Source of the DNA: Rhynchospora pubera
Taxonomy: Eukaryota; Streptophyta; Magnoliopsida; Poales; Cyperaceae
Direction of reading: 5' to 3'
DNA length: 64,000 nucleotides
Assembly: GCA_028095005.1 (NCBI GenBank)
Contig: CM051460.1
Span: 153,445,461-153,509,460, forward strand
The position numbers were made by a program, and so were the translations under genes. Shown here piece by piece: positions 11,754 to 23,564 of this stretch. The notes under the pieces are model-generated. The model worked only from the letters and a program-made list of their open reading frames with translations. It ran no database searches and was not told the DNA's origin. Positions within the stretch are counted from its first letter, which is position 1; each line of letters opens with the position of its first letter.

Positions 11754-12742
11754 GGTAAGTACTATTGTAGACAGAATTTTGTAATCGGGTTTAAATACAG
11801 ATCGTTCTTTAAAATAAAAAACAGGGATGAATGATGAGGATTCAAGTTCGACTTAAAAGTTATGTCCACCATATAATTACCCTATATTAAATTATGAATA
11901 TTATTACGAAATCTTTATATAAACATCACCTTTTCAACAAACAAAATAATTCGTATAGTTTTAATTGTATAAAAGGATTCAAAATTTAAGTAGTTTTTGT
12001 TAATTACAAAAACTTCTTATTTACGAGCTCCTGATTTAATTTAAGCCAATCTAATCCGACGGACAGTAGAGCACTCAGACTCGGATTTGCAAAATTTAAG
12101 CCAATCTAATCCGTCGGACAGTATGAAAGATAAACTTCGTCGGAATCCCGGCGATCCAACGCATTGAACTTTAGAAAATTTTCATTGTTAATCAAACCAT
12201 GAATATTTTACAAGAAATAATTCAATTTTAAATAACAAAATAGCATTTCAAATATCTCGTAGGAAAATACCATTTTCTAAGGAAAGGATAATTCTACTTT
12301 AAAAAGAAAAAAAAAGATAAAATAAAATAAAGAAAGGATACCCACAAAAAGTTGTAATTGCCTAGTCAGTGGGACCAGTACGTCGGTACTGCTTCATAAA
12401 ATTCGAAAAGTATAGGCTGTGTATTCAAATATTAAGAAAAGAAACAGCGCATATATATTTGGAGCTATCCCGCGAAGCTCAAAGCTACCAAACGGCCTCT
12501 GAAATCCATTTTCTCCCTTTCTTTAGAAAACTCTCTCCCAAAATTAGCTTCTAGTTTCACCCAAATAGAGACGACAAAAGAATTTCTCCTGAATTGCAAA
12601 GCGCCAAGACCCAACTTGAAATTCCCTAATATGTTTTGAAATTGAAAGGGGACGATACAAGAAGTTCATTCAAAGAGAGAGAGAAAGAGAGGATAGTTCA
12701 ATATTCCAGCTGAGTTTTTGTTGTTTTTTCCAATCTGGAGAA
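11719..12742. other. NHX upstream region and probable 5' UTR
   Basis: A segment with AATTTAAGCCAATCTAATCC is repeated around 12038 and 12090. The last 180 bases before 12743 are less AT-rich, contain a GA-rich stretch (AGAGAGAGAGAAAGAGAGG near 12678) and are likely transcribed leader. Small frames here lack support. Confidence 0.5.
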
Positions 12743-15700
12743 ATGGGTTTGGAATTGGCGACATACCTCGTCCGGTCAGGGATTCTAGCGACCTCGGATC
12801 ATACATCTGTAGTATCGATCAATTTGTTTGTGGCTTTGCTTTGTGCTTGCATCGTAATTGGGCATTTGTTGGAGGAGACCAAATGGATGAATGAGTCGAT
12901 CACAGCACTATTTCTCGTAAATCCTTTTTTTCTCTTCCTTTCTCTATCTTCTTATCAATTTTAATATTTGCAAATTGCAATCTCTGAAAAAGTTTTGAAT
13001 GTTTGGTTGCTTTCTTCTCTCTTCTCCTTCATGTTTTTGTTTTAATTGTTCTTATTATTCTTCTTATTATTATTATTATTATGTTGGTTTCAGGGATTGT
13101 TTACTGGTGTGGTTATTTTGCTGACAACGCAAGGGAAGAGCTCCCATATTTTAGTTTTTAGTGAAGATTTGTTCTTCATTTATCTCCTCCCACCTATTAT
13201 ATTTAATGCTGGGTGAGTTTTCATTTTTTTGACCATAAAAGTTGCCACCTTTCTTAAATCACAGGTTTATTTGTTAATTTTTTATGTTGTTATATAATTT
13301 AAAACACTTTTGTTTCTGATAATCGGCGCCGTGCCTTGTCCTTTATTTGCTATTTCAATTCCAAAGTTGCTTTTAGTTTTCTTAAGATGCTTTTTTTTAT
13401 TATATATAATATTATAATTTAATATATTCGGTCCCTGTTGGGTCAATAATTGTGTACATGTGGGTCATTTGATTCGTGCTCCCTCTTGTTGTACGATTCT
13501 CATCATGTTATGCTTTAGTAAAAAATAATGAACAGAGAAACGGAGAGATTTACTCTTCTTATTTTGGTTTGAAAAAAAGCATCTCCAATACTTCCAAGAA
13601 GAAACTATTCCTTTTTCTTTTACCCCTTGCAAACTATGCATATTATCTTTTCCATGAAAAATAGACAGAAATCATAACAGCATTAATTGAACTTTTTGTT
13701 CCTTTAGAACCTTAAGACAAGAGAAAAAAAAAATGGTATTTTAGCTGGTTTCAGGTTCCTTTACTCGGGATTTTGGTTCCATTAGTAGAAAATTTCCTTT
13801 TGAATGATAATCTGTTAAAGCTAAGTTATCTGATATATCAGGTTCCAAGTAAAGAAGAAACAATTCTTTCGCAATTTCATGACTATTACACTGTTTGGTG
13901 CAGTTGGCACTCTAATTTCCTTCTTCACTATTTCTTTTGGTAGGTGTACATTTTTATATGTGTTAGTTATTTTTAGTATTTTGTAATTTCTTCAAATTGT
14001 CTATTCTTCTCTAATCTATGGTGTTGTTGCAGGGGCTATCTGGTTATTCAAGAGGATGGATATTGGTGACCTTGATATTGGAGATATGCTTGGTACATAA
14101 TACCAACTAAAATCACTATCGTTTATTTCCAACTCATATATATAATTTCCCTTTAGCAATTGCTTATCTATATATTTAATGCTAATTTTATTATTTACTT
14201 TCCTATTTCGTTTGCAGCCATTGGTGCAATATTTTCTGCAACAGACTCTGTCTGCACCTTGCAGGTTCATATTCCTTAAAATATATAAATTATACAGTTT
14301 ACCATTATAAAACTAGAATGTGTCAGCGTTCCGTGAAAATTTTGGAAATGATATAACGACTTCATCCTGCTTTTTTTGATACATTATCTTTTAAATGTAC
14401 TGCATAAAAATTACTCAAGTTCATTCAACCCTCTTAATTATACTAATTTAAATTACTTCTTAAAAGGTACTGAACCAAGATGAGACACCGCTCCTATACA
14501 GTCTTGTATTTGGTGAAGGAGTCGTGAATGACGCCACATCAGTCGTGCTGTTTAACGCACTTCAAAATTTTGACCTTGTTCATATTGAATCTTCAGCATT
14601 GTTCAAGTTCGTCTTGAACTTCTTCTATTTGTTTGTCTCAAGCACCTTTCTTGGAGTTTTTGTGAGTACAAATTATTGATATCCCTAATTTTAATGAACT
14701 TCCTCTGTTGTTTGCAAACATACTAATGCGGTTTTCATTTATGCAGGCGGGTCTGCTTAGTGCTTACATTATCAAGAAACTTTATTTTGGAAGGTTGGTT
14801 CTAAATATATTTTGCATTTTTTTAAAATTATGAAGATATAACAAGTACAAATGCCAGTTGAACCCAGACTGATTGAAGTTGTAGGACTCTGCCATTACTT
14901 TTAAGTCGAATCTCTGTCTCCAATAGACCAATAATGTACTGATTGATCACTTCGGAGTCGCCTAAATGTAAAAATATCTTGCAATTATTCTGGCCAAGCT
15001 CATTTCCTTGAATTCTTGGGGTGGATTACAAAACTCACCTCCTAAGCTATCAATTTCAGGCATTCCACTGACCGTGAGGTGGCGCTTATGATGCTTATGG
15101 CTTACCTATCATATATGCTAGCTGAAGTGAGTCACATTTATGTTGAATTTTAAATAAGAAAAAGGTCAAATTACCCTTTTCTGGTCATCTCATTTGTTCT
15201 CTTTACTGCAGCTGTTGGATTTGAGTGGAATTTTGACAGTGTTTTTCTGTGGAATAGTGATGTCTCACTATACTTGGCATAATGTGACTGAGAGCTCACG
15301 AGTCACCACCAAGTAAGCTCTAATATCGTTTTTCTTATCCAGATCTTTATTTCCTCATTTAATTCCGTTTCCATATACCTTTTTCATTATAATGACTGTA
15401 TTGACTTATGTAGGCATGCATTTGCAACCTTATCCTTTATTGCGGAGACATTTCTCTTCCTTTATGTTGGCATGGATGCACTTGATATTGAAAAATGGAC
15501 ACTTGCAAGTGACAGGTAATTTTGTAAAGACCAACCTCTAGTAATTCACATAGCTTTGTCTTCTCAGCTGCTCTGTATGCTTGATTCATAACACACCCGA
15601 CTAATATCATGTGTTTGCTTATCTTTCTTTTCTGTATGCTTTTCAGCCCTGCAAATTCAGTTGGAGTTAGTGCGATTTTAGTCTCTTTGGTTTTGGTTGG

Positions 15701-17382
15701 AAGAGCAGCGTTTGTTTTCCCTCTCTCATTCCTGTCAAACTTGACAAAACGATCTCCAGATGAAAAAATCAGCTTTCGGCAACAAGTACGACTTTATTCA
15801 CTAAAATTGAATTTATGTTTTCTATACTCTATTGTGAACAAATGTAATATATTTTTTTTTCACAGATTATAATATGGTGGGCAGGTCTAATGAGAGGTGC
15901 TGTGTCAATTGCTCTTGCTTACAATAAGGTAAAAGAATAGACATGTTCTAGGGACTTGAGATAAATTTAGTGTTAAGTTACCAAAAGGTTTCATGGATCT
16001 CAACTTTTGAACCTCACTCAAGTTTCTAATACTGAATCTAAAGTATTCATACAAAAATCGTCCAATTTTTAATTTTCAACTGGTCAAAAACTGACAAAAA
16101 TTGAATGCATCGGAACCCCAAAAGGGACTTCCTGAACTCAGTTATTACAATTTCCCTACTTCATAAGAAAATTGTCCAATTTGAAATTTATTTTTATGAG
16201 AGCAAGAGATAAAAAAAAAAATTGACTCCATCAAGAGGAACTTCTCAACATCAGCATTGCAATTTTCAGTTGTGTAAAATTTCAGATGTATTGCAGCACA
16301 ACTGATGGAAAAAAGTTGAGCTCACCAACAGCCTTGGCCATAGCATAATGTTATTATTGTGTACCTTTGATTGGTTGATTTATTTTCTTTGGGTAAACAT
16401 TCTAAGCAGTGAAATGGCTTGTTTCTCTTTTTTTACCAGTTTACAAGTTCTGGCCACACACAACTGCGCGGCAATGCAATCATGATTACTAGCACCATAA
16501 CTGTTGTTCTTTTTAGCACCGTGGTAAGTAAACATTTCTTAGGTTCATTAGTTTAGGGTCATCAATTTCAGAACCGGCCTGAGCCTACCTGATGACTAGA
16601 TGGTTCTGGCACGGATTTAAAATTTTGACTCGTTTCAGGTTGTGTCGATCCATGACACAAACCAAATAAGTATATATATATATTTTTGGAGTTTCTTTGA
16701 AATTTAGTAATATTACCATTAATTTTATTATATTTACTAAGATTTGGTTGCATAAACAAGTAAAAAAGAATTAATTAGTAAGTGATCAAGTTAGATGAGT
16801 AAGTCTGGTCAGCCAATGACCCAGTTGGGTCCGATCTGAGGACATCCAACCTGAGTTGGATCAGGTAGGGCCTGAATAAAAAATAATGTTGACTAACACG
16901 ACCCATTGACTCCCCTAACTCTTCTTCTAGATTCAAGTTAAGTTCTGTTTGATTGATCATAGGTATTTTACTACTTTTTATATTTGCAAGAAATCCTCAT
17001 GATATGTTGCTTGTTAAAATTATGCTTGACAAATCAACATGTAAATATCTTTCAGGTTTTTGGTCTCATGACAAAACCCCTAATAAATCTCCTCCTTCCG
17101 GCACATAGACACAGCTCTGACAACAACTCTGAACCTTCGACACCAAAATCACTCATTGCACCTCTTCTCAGCAGCCTTAATGGTTCGGATCTTGAAATTG
17201 CGGACCACCCACTGAACCGCCCATCAAGCATCCGCTTGCTCCTGACAAAACCAGCGAAAACAGTGCATTTCTACTGGCGTAAATTTGATAATGCAATAAT
17301 GCGCCCCATATTTGGTGGCCGCGGATTCACTCCTTTTGTACCTGGTTCACCAATTGAACAGAGTGTTCATGGGGGTGATTAG
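12743..17382 (+). CDS. NHX: Class I vacuolar Na+(K+)/H+ antiporter, 14 coding exons
   Basis: Coding exons are 12743-12916, 13094-13212, 13842-13939, 14033-14092, 14218-14264, 14467-14661, 14747-14793, 15060-15126, 15212-15312, 15414-15515, 15647-15785, 15866-15928, 16440-16523 and 17056-17382. All junctions are GT-AG, and they join into 540 aa, close to the usual NHX1/NHX2 length. Visible signatures are the amiloride-binding FFIYLLPPI in exon 2, GAIFSATDSVCTLQ in exons 4-5 and the catalytic-region GEGVVNDATSVVLFN in exon 6. About ten hydrophobic segments precede a hydrophilic C-terminal tail from about residue 445, where class I members bind calmodulin. The family exchanges cytosolic Na+ or K+ for vacuolar H+ at the tonoplast, in salt tolerance, K+ storage and pH control. 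I see no frameshift or stop. NHX1 versus NHX2-4 cannot be settled here. Confidence 0.95.
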
Positions 17383-18264
17383 AGAGTAAAGAAGAGACCA
17401 AAATGGCACGTTAAGGTGCGTGGTCAGGTCATTTTTCAGTTTTGAGCGGGAATTTGAAACTTACACGGTTACCTTATGAAAGTTGCTATATCTATTGATC
17501 TGAGAGAAATACTTAAAAGTAACCCTCTGGTGAACTCAGGAGGGTACATATGAAAATGAAATACAAGTTTTTGTGTGGATTTAGGAAAGTTTTCTGGTGT
17601 AGAATTTTTGTTGTAGGTCTGAAAATACCAGCTTTTTAGGTGTAGATGTAAATTCTTGTTTTTTTGATACAAAAAGATAAACTGCTTTTAGGTATGAGAT
17701 TGAGAGGCTATAGATAGAGAAAAGATGCAAACGAACAGCATTTGTGTTCTCAAGTTATAATTGCCGCAATGATCTGGCAAGTGCCTTGTCAGTATCTAGT
17801 TTAATTCATTTTGTTTACTTTTTTTTTCTTGGTTTGTGTGTGGTTTGTATTCTATAAATGTAACTTTTGAAAAATATATACCGTAAAGTTTTGCAAGTCT
17901 TATGGGCTTCTTTTCAGGTTTCATAGGTTAAAAACTAGTAAACACTTATAATCTGAAAATACTACAGAAATTTCGCATGTGAAAACTTGCAGAAGTTATT
18001 GCATTTGCCACTTATATAAGAATTGTTATTTGTGACCTATGTTTACAATTGGTATCCGACAGTTTGTTTGCCTACAATATTGACCTATATTCAAATTTCT
18101 CATGCGAAAACTGGTAAACAACTTACAATCTGAAAAATGGGTTGAGGTTCAACGAGCAGTAGATGAGTAGAAGTTATTGCATTTAGTGATAATTTTAAAT
18201 TTACTGATAATCAGTTTAGAAAACCAACTTTACCAAGTTCACATTCATTTATAATATTTAGCAC
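17383..18264. other. NHX 3' UTR and downstream intergenic DNA
   Basis: The first 400-500 bases after the NHX stop are a plausible 3' UTR (T-rich, with TATAAATGTAAC near 17855). No gene is seen. Confidence 0.5.
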
Positions 18265-18541
18265 AGGAATTGTAAGTGCCATCGGCAAATATACCATCCC
18301 AGCCATCGCTAAATATAAAGTGAACATATACAGTAAATAAGGTGAACATATAAACGATCTAAGTGAACACTTACAAACAAATAAGTGTTGTTATCACTTG
18401 TTCAGAAGTTTACATGCATATTCAACATATTTTCATTAAACTTATTTGTTTGTATGTGTTCACTTAGATAGCTTATATGTTCACTTTATTTTTAGCGATG
18501 GCAAGTATAGCAAAACTGCACATGACAGTAATCAATTTCCT
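18265..18541. mobile_element. Family E MITE, copy 1
   Basis: It starts AGGAATTGTAAGTGCCATCGG and ends in ATCAATTTCCT. The interior is an imperfect hairpin (AAGTGAACATATA...ACTTACAAACAAATAAGTG and its inverse). A closely similar element occurs at 19656-19910 inside the Mutator-like element. This copy has about 20 additional bases near its right end. Confidence 0.7.
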
Positions 18542-19655
18542 ATTTAGCATAACAGACATGTATAGTCACGAAAAATCTTCTCTGGTCAAGTAGGTCATCA
18601 GATACATGAACTTACTATGGGACCAAATTTTGAAACCCATGTGGCCGTCATGGTATATTGACGGATAGATATATAACCAAATTGAAAAAAAAATAATAAT
18701 AAACAAAATAAACAAAATAAACAAAGGCAAATAAAATGAAGAAAGATGTTAATTCATACTGTTCAATTATTCTACCTACGGAATGATTATAAAATGCAAC
18801 ATCATTAAGAAATTGAGGTAGATGGATAATTGGATATGGCTTTTAACCTTAAAGCTATAGCTGCCCACATCCACCAAGACCAAAATCAGGTAGACTTCAC
18901 GTGAATCTCTTCTTGATGACAAAAACCCTTTTTTTTTTTCTTTTACGGAGTTTTTTTCACGGACGTGTACATGATGTACACGCAACCAGGATTTGATTGA
19001 AACGAATGTAACGGGTCAATTAAGGCCTATGCTCCAAATTGTCTGTGGAAAATGGAATCAGATCGGCATGAGAACAGAGAAAATTTCAAAGGCTTCTGTA
19101 GTGAAAAGCCCAATTATTGAAACAATATAATGGAAACAACGGAAAAATTTAAAAATAGTATTAAATTAATATAATATATTAAAAATAATATCCATATAAT
19201 AAGATTTTTTTAAATAGTATCACGAGATCGGAATCCCAGATTCCGAACGCAAGATCGGATTCCTAACAGGGCTGTAACTGGATTTTTATCATTTTTAATG
19301 ATTTTATTATACTTCTATTATAAATATTAATTTAATATATAAAATTTTTGATATTAAGTTAATATATTATAAATATTAGTTTGGCCAGAACTGGATTTTT
19401 GACATTTTGAATAATGTTAATATAATATAATTCTATATTATGAATAATATTTTAATATTAAAAGTTTTGATATTAATTTAATATGGATGGTTTTATTTTT
19501 TATTTCTTTTTTAATTATGTTAAATGTTGTTGTTCTTACTTTACGTTAATAAGTACATAATACTTTATGTAAAAATTTATTTATGGTAATAATTATAATA
19601 TTAACTTATAATTAAATATTAAATTTATTTAATTTAATTCATAATATAAAAATAT

Positions 19656-19910
19656 AGGAATTATAAGTGCCATCGGCAAATATACCATCCCAGCCATCGC
19701 TAAATACAAAGTGAACATATACCGTAAATAAGCTGAACATATAGACGATCTAAGGGAACACTTACAAACAAATAAGTGTTGTCATCACTTGTTCAGAAAT
19801 TTATATGCATATTGAACTTATTTTCATTGAACTTATTTGTTTTTATGTGTTCACTTAGATTGTCTATATGTTCACTTTAAATTTAGCGATGATAAGGATG
19901 GCAATTTCCT
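19656..19910. mobile_element. Family E MITE, copy 2, nested in the Mutator-like element
   Basis: A 255-bp near-duplicate of 18265-18541 in the same orientation, bounded by AGGAATTATAAGTGCCATCGG and GATGGCAATTTCCT. The subterminal CCATC/GATGG and AGGAA/TTCCT are inverted repeats. Confidence 0.75.
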
Positions 19911-20194
19911 ATAAAAATACACACCATTAGAAGAAGAATTGAATTTTATAACCATAATATAAATTAGAACACTAAAATAAAAGAAAGGAAAAAATTCAAA
20001 AAAACCATAATATAATTTAACACACTAAAATAAACAAAAAGGAAAAAAGTACATAAAAAACCATAATATAAATTAGCACACTAAACTTAGTTTGCTACTT
20101 AAAAACAAAGTAATAAATACTTAGAGATCTTGATCATCTACATGTTGCAGAATTTCATCCCACCATGGTTGATCTTCTTCCGCATTCATTTCAT

Positions 20195-20420
20195 GTTGAT
20201 TACTGGCACCATGATTGTCGGCGAATTGAGCGGTCTCGTTCCAGAAAGCGGCATCAGGTTATTGTTCATTACTGGCACCGTGGTTTTCAGCGAGTTGAGC
20301 GGCTTCGTTCCAAAAAGCCTCATCATGTTCTTGTTGATTACTCGCACCAGGGTTGTCAGCGAATTGAGCGGCTTCGTTCCAGAAAGCTGCCTCGGCTTCT
20401 TGTTGCTCAATCTCAGCCAT
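20195..20420 (-). repeat. Three tandem coding repeats of about 69-75 bp
   Basis: Three adjacent copies of a unit containing GCGAATTGAGCGG and CGTTCCAGAAAGC encode AFWNEAAQFADN-GASNQ-like repeats on the minus strand, within the PMD pseudogene. Confidence 0.8.
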
Positions 20421-20589
20421 TCTAGCTACTGCAATTTTGCGTTGTTCATCTCTCTTCTTGATCTTTATTAGGCTCTCCTGAATTTTTATTCCAATTTTCT
20501 CTTGTTGCAACCTCCGGCTCTCTTAGGCAGCCTTTTCTTCCATTCTTCTCCTTTCGAACCATTGTTCTTTCACTGTGAATCTCTTTAGA

Positions 20590-20634
<45 letters not shown>

Positions 20635-20637
20635 GAT

Positions 20638-21021
20638 TGATAAAATACACTCTGGTGTATGGATCGTCTCCCGTACACCAGAGTCGTTTATGAAATCCAA
20701 AAATCAAACAGTCGATCCGAACCGTTCAAGTTATTCTCCATATTGAAAAACTCTCGGAGACCAAATTTTACCATTTTTCGAATTTTTTTGCTATATATTA
20801 TGATATTTTCAAAAAACACTACAATTGGAGTATTTCAGGCCCTCCAATTTGAAAATATCATAATATATAGCAAAAAAATTCGAAAAAATATAAAATTTTG
20901 TCTTCGAGAGTTTTTCAATATGGAGAACAAGTTGAACGGTTCGGATCGACCGTTTGATTTTTGGATTTCAAAAACGACTCTGGTGTACGAGGACGATCCG
21001 TACACCAGAGTGTATTTTATC
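20638..21021. mobile_element. Full-length palindromic MITE, family B (copy 3), in a (TA)n tract
   Basis: A 384-bp inverted repeat with tips GATAAAATACACTCTGGTGTA. The arms contain the family block CGATCCGAACCGTTCAA, then CTCCATATTGAAAAACTC and a TTTTTCGAATTTTTTTGC segment. (TA)n tracts lie on both sides (20595-20631 and 21027-21047). Open frames on both strands here merely reflect the palindrome. Confidence 0.8.
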
Positions 21022-21690
21022 ACCCCTATATATATATATATATATATTGCAGCATATCTCAAAATTATAATTAAATTTTAAAACGTTTGTTACCTCCCAG
21101 CACGTCGATCCGTCGCCCTCTCTCTGAAGCAATCTAGAACATCCTCCATAGGAGTGTCCCGTGGCAATGCAAAGTCTGCTAGCTTCTGCACATCGTCGTA
21201 ATCAGTACGATCGGTCACGGTCGTCCAGTCGTAGGCAAGCCAAAAATGAAGGCGACATCCTGCAAATGAAATTTTCATTTTTTTATTAAACAACAAAAAT
21301 AAAATAATAAATAAATAAATATGTACCAACAAAACTTGGAAAAAATAATACCTCAAGAGTAACGGTCATCTCGCCTACGCGGGGAAAGTGGAACGTGTGG
21401 GTCTCGTGCCTCCAGAACATGGCAAGACCCTATATCCTGGAGCGATCCAATGGCATGTGACCTAACTCAACGAAATGAATAAGGCCCAATGTCACAAGAC
21501 GCTGGTCCACCTCCTCGGTTCGTATCATTTTTGCCTTATGCATTTCGGGCGTCTACGCCTAAATAATTTAAATAACAAATTATTTCCTATATATAGTATT
21601 AACTATATAAATAAAAAAAGTAATTATTTCGTTAAACCCTAAATCCTAAACCCTAAATAATTTAAAAAACAAATTATTTTCTATATATAC

Positions 21691-22257
21691 TGATAACCCT
21701 TAATCTAGCTCGTAGGTTTCAACAAAGAGTTTCAATCAAGAAGAGTAAGAATTTAGATTAATATATGGATCTTTTTGTTTACAGAATGTCTAACCCCCCT
21801 TCCCTATGGAGAGGGGTTCCTATTTATAACTATTTGGTGGTCCCTCATCACACTGGATCTTCTGTGGCCTCATCGTGTTCTCATCCTCATTACTTGACTG
21901 CGGCATGAAGATCGTCATGGCCTCCCTCAATCTCGACACGTTCCTTTCTCGCCTGTGGCCAACGTTCATCCGGACGAGGTTAAGTACGAGGTTGAGTCGA
22001 GGCGTCCCGAACGGTTATTGCCTAAAGGTCACAGAATATCCCGCGGCCGTTATGGAAAGGACATCCGTGGTCAGAAACCGTTTCCTCTAGGGGACCCACT
22101 GGTGAGAGCTCCCTCTAACGGTTTCTGACCCCCCTTCCAAGCGCAGCGATCTCGGGCCCGCCTTCATCATAACGACTCGTGGACTCCTTTCTCGGAAAAG
22201 GGGGCCTTACAAGGCTTTTCGTAACTATTAGGCCCATATTCTAATCTGACTATATCA
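21691..22257. mobile_element. Solo LTR, 567 bp, nested in the Mutator-like element
   Basis: The segment begins TGATA and ends TATCA, the usual TG...CA LTR termini as an inverted repeat. It is flanked by a perfect 5-bp direct repeat TATAC (21686-21690 and 22258-22262). Its base composition (more GC, e.g. the GTTTCTGACC block near 22120) differs from the AT-rich flanks. There is no second LTR or internal region, so it is best read as the product of LTR-LTR recombination. Confidence 0.8.
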
Positions 22258-22619
22258 TATACTATTAACTATATACATAAAAAAGAATTAACTATATAAA
22301 TAAAAAAAGAACTTACGCGTACGCCTCGAAGCTCAGACTGACTAAGATGCAGAAGCTGATCAGCAGGAGGAGGAACGGGGGGGCAACAGGGGGTGCATAT
22401 GAAGAAGCGTCAGGATCTCCTCCTGATGTAGATGTGCCAGGATCGCTCCGAGGTCTCGTGGATCGATGTGGATCCTCCGGTCTTCTTCTTCACGGTGGCA
22501 TTTCGACTGTTACTGCAATTAAAATTTAATAAAGTTAAAAATCTACCAAAATTTCGCCAGCATCTCCCCTGTACTGGGAGAGTTTTCCAAAAATTTCAAC
22601 CCAATTTCAACCCAACCCC

Positions 22620-22815
22620 GAACAATGAATCAATCATTCAAGCATTCAATGATTGCATTTCACAAGCATTTCACAAGCATTTCATTGCATTTCACGAGCA
22701 TTTCACAAGCAATCATTGCATTTCACAAGCATTTCACAAGTATCAATGAATCAATCATTTAATCATTGCATTTCACAATTTTACAATCAATCAATCTAGA
22801 TGCAATTCACAAGCA
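22620..22815. repeat. Minisatellite of CATTTCACAAG units
   Basis: The motif CATTTCACAAGCATTTCACA recurs in degenerate tandem form, mixed with AATCATTGCATTTCAC. It lies inside the Mutator-like element. Confidence 0.85.
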
Positions 22816-23564
22816 TTTCTATTCAAACAATAAAAAAATAAACATATAAAAAATCTAACCTTGAGTACAAACGGATTGACTTTCTTCTAAACAATTTTTC
22901 CCTACATTTTTAATTAATACCATCAATAATTACCATTTTTTAAATTTTTTTCATATTTAATTATCAAAATCTTAATTATTAAAAGCAAAAAAATAAAATA
23001 ATAAAAATATTACATTTAAATTTTCATATAATTTTTTCTTATTTTATCGTATTTTTAAAATAATTTTACAATTTATTATCTATTTTTCTAATTAATTAAG
23101 TAATGAATAAAAAAAAGGCAAAAACAAAATCCAATATAATTAATAAATTATTATAAATTTACATTTTATTTTTCCTGATTTTTTCAGATTTTTAAAATAT
23201 TTTTACAATATATTTTCTATTTTTTTATTTAATTAACTAATAAATAAATAAATAAATAAAAATTACCTGAATCCCGCGTCTGGATTTCGAGCGAAGGAGA
23301 GCGACCGAGCGAAGAGAGAAGGGGAGATTGGAAGTCATATATATAAGCGAAACGCAAGATCGGAATCCTGGATTCCGATCTAAGCTAAGATCGGAATCCC
23401 AGAATCCGATCTTCGTTAAGATCGGAATCCAGGAATCCGATGTTGCGTTCGGAATTTGGGATTCCGATCTCGTGATACTATTTAAAAAAATCTTATTATA
23501 TTGATATTATTTTTAATGGATTATATTATTTTAGTATTATTTTTTAAAATTTCGGTGGAAACAA

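Larger units (their letters stand above)
20121..22520 (-). pseudogene. Plant mobile domain (PMD) pseudogene
   Basis: Read right to left, 21560-21360 encodes a stretch with LGLIHFVELGHMPLDRS, then WRHETHTFHFPRVGEMTVTL. This is the RWRPETHTFHLPCGEMTVTL-like signature of the PMD/aminotransferase-like family (MAIN, MAIL1 relatives). An in-frame TAG lies between the two parts. After a small intron, 21260-21095 continues with TDYDDVQKLADFALPR, but a one-base loss shifts the frame near GLPTTGRP. The last part (20600-20121) has charged coiled-coil-like sequence and three tandem units of about 23 codons (FWNEAAQFADN-GASNQ), with two in-frame TAA stops. A further exon-like piece may lie at 22320-22500. 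A MITE and a solo LTR also interrupt it. It cannot make the full protein. Confidence 0.75.
19140..23555. mobile_element. Mutator-like element carrying a broken PMD gene, with nested insertions
   Basis: The 4416-bp element is flanked by a perfect 9-bp direct repeat TGGAAACAA (19131-19139 and 23556-23564). The ends are long inverted repeats of about 120-130 bp: 19140-19265 reappears inverted at about 23430-23555, including AGATTTTTTTAAATAGTATC and ATCGGAATCCCA. Right-end DNA (23345-23480) holds several palindromes of AGATCGGAATCC with GGATTCCGATCT. The only recognisable coding content is a minus-strand plant-mobile-domain pseudogene, and no transposase is visible. It has been invaded by a family E MITE (19656-19910), a family B hairpin MITE (20638-21021) and a solo LTR (21691-22257). 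Plant mobile domains are known passengers or components of plant transposons. Confidence 0.85.

Noticed and set aside
12369..12554. 61-codon frame before NHX
   Set aside because: Falls in the presumed NHX promoter/leader with no supporting feature; could at most be an upstream frame.
20659..21081. 140-codon plus-strand frame and a matching minus-strand frame
   Set aside because: Both lie in a full-length palindrome, so each strand reads nearly the same sequence; no protein features.
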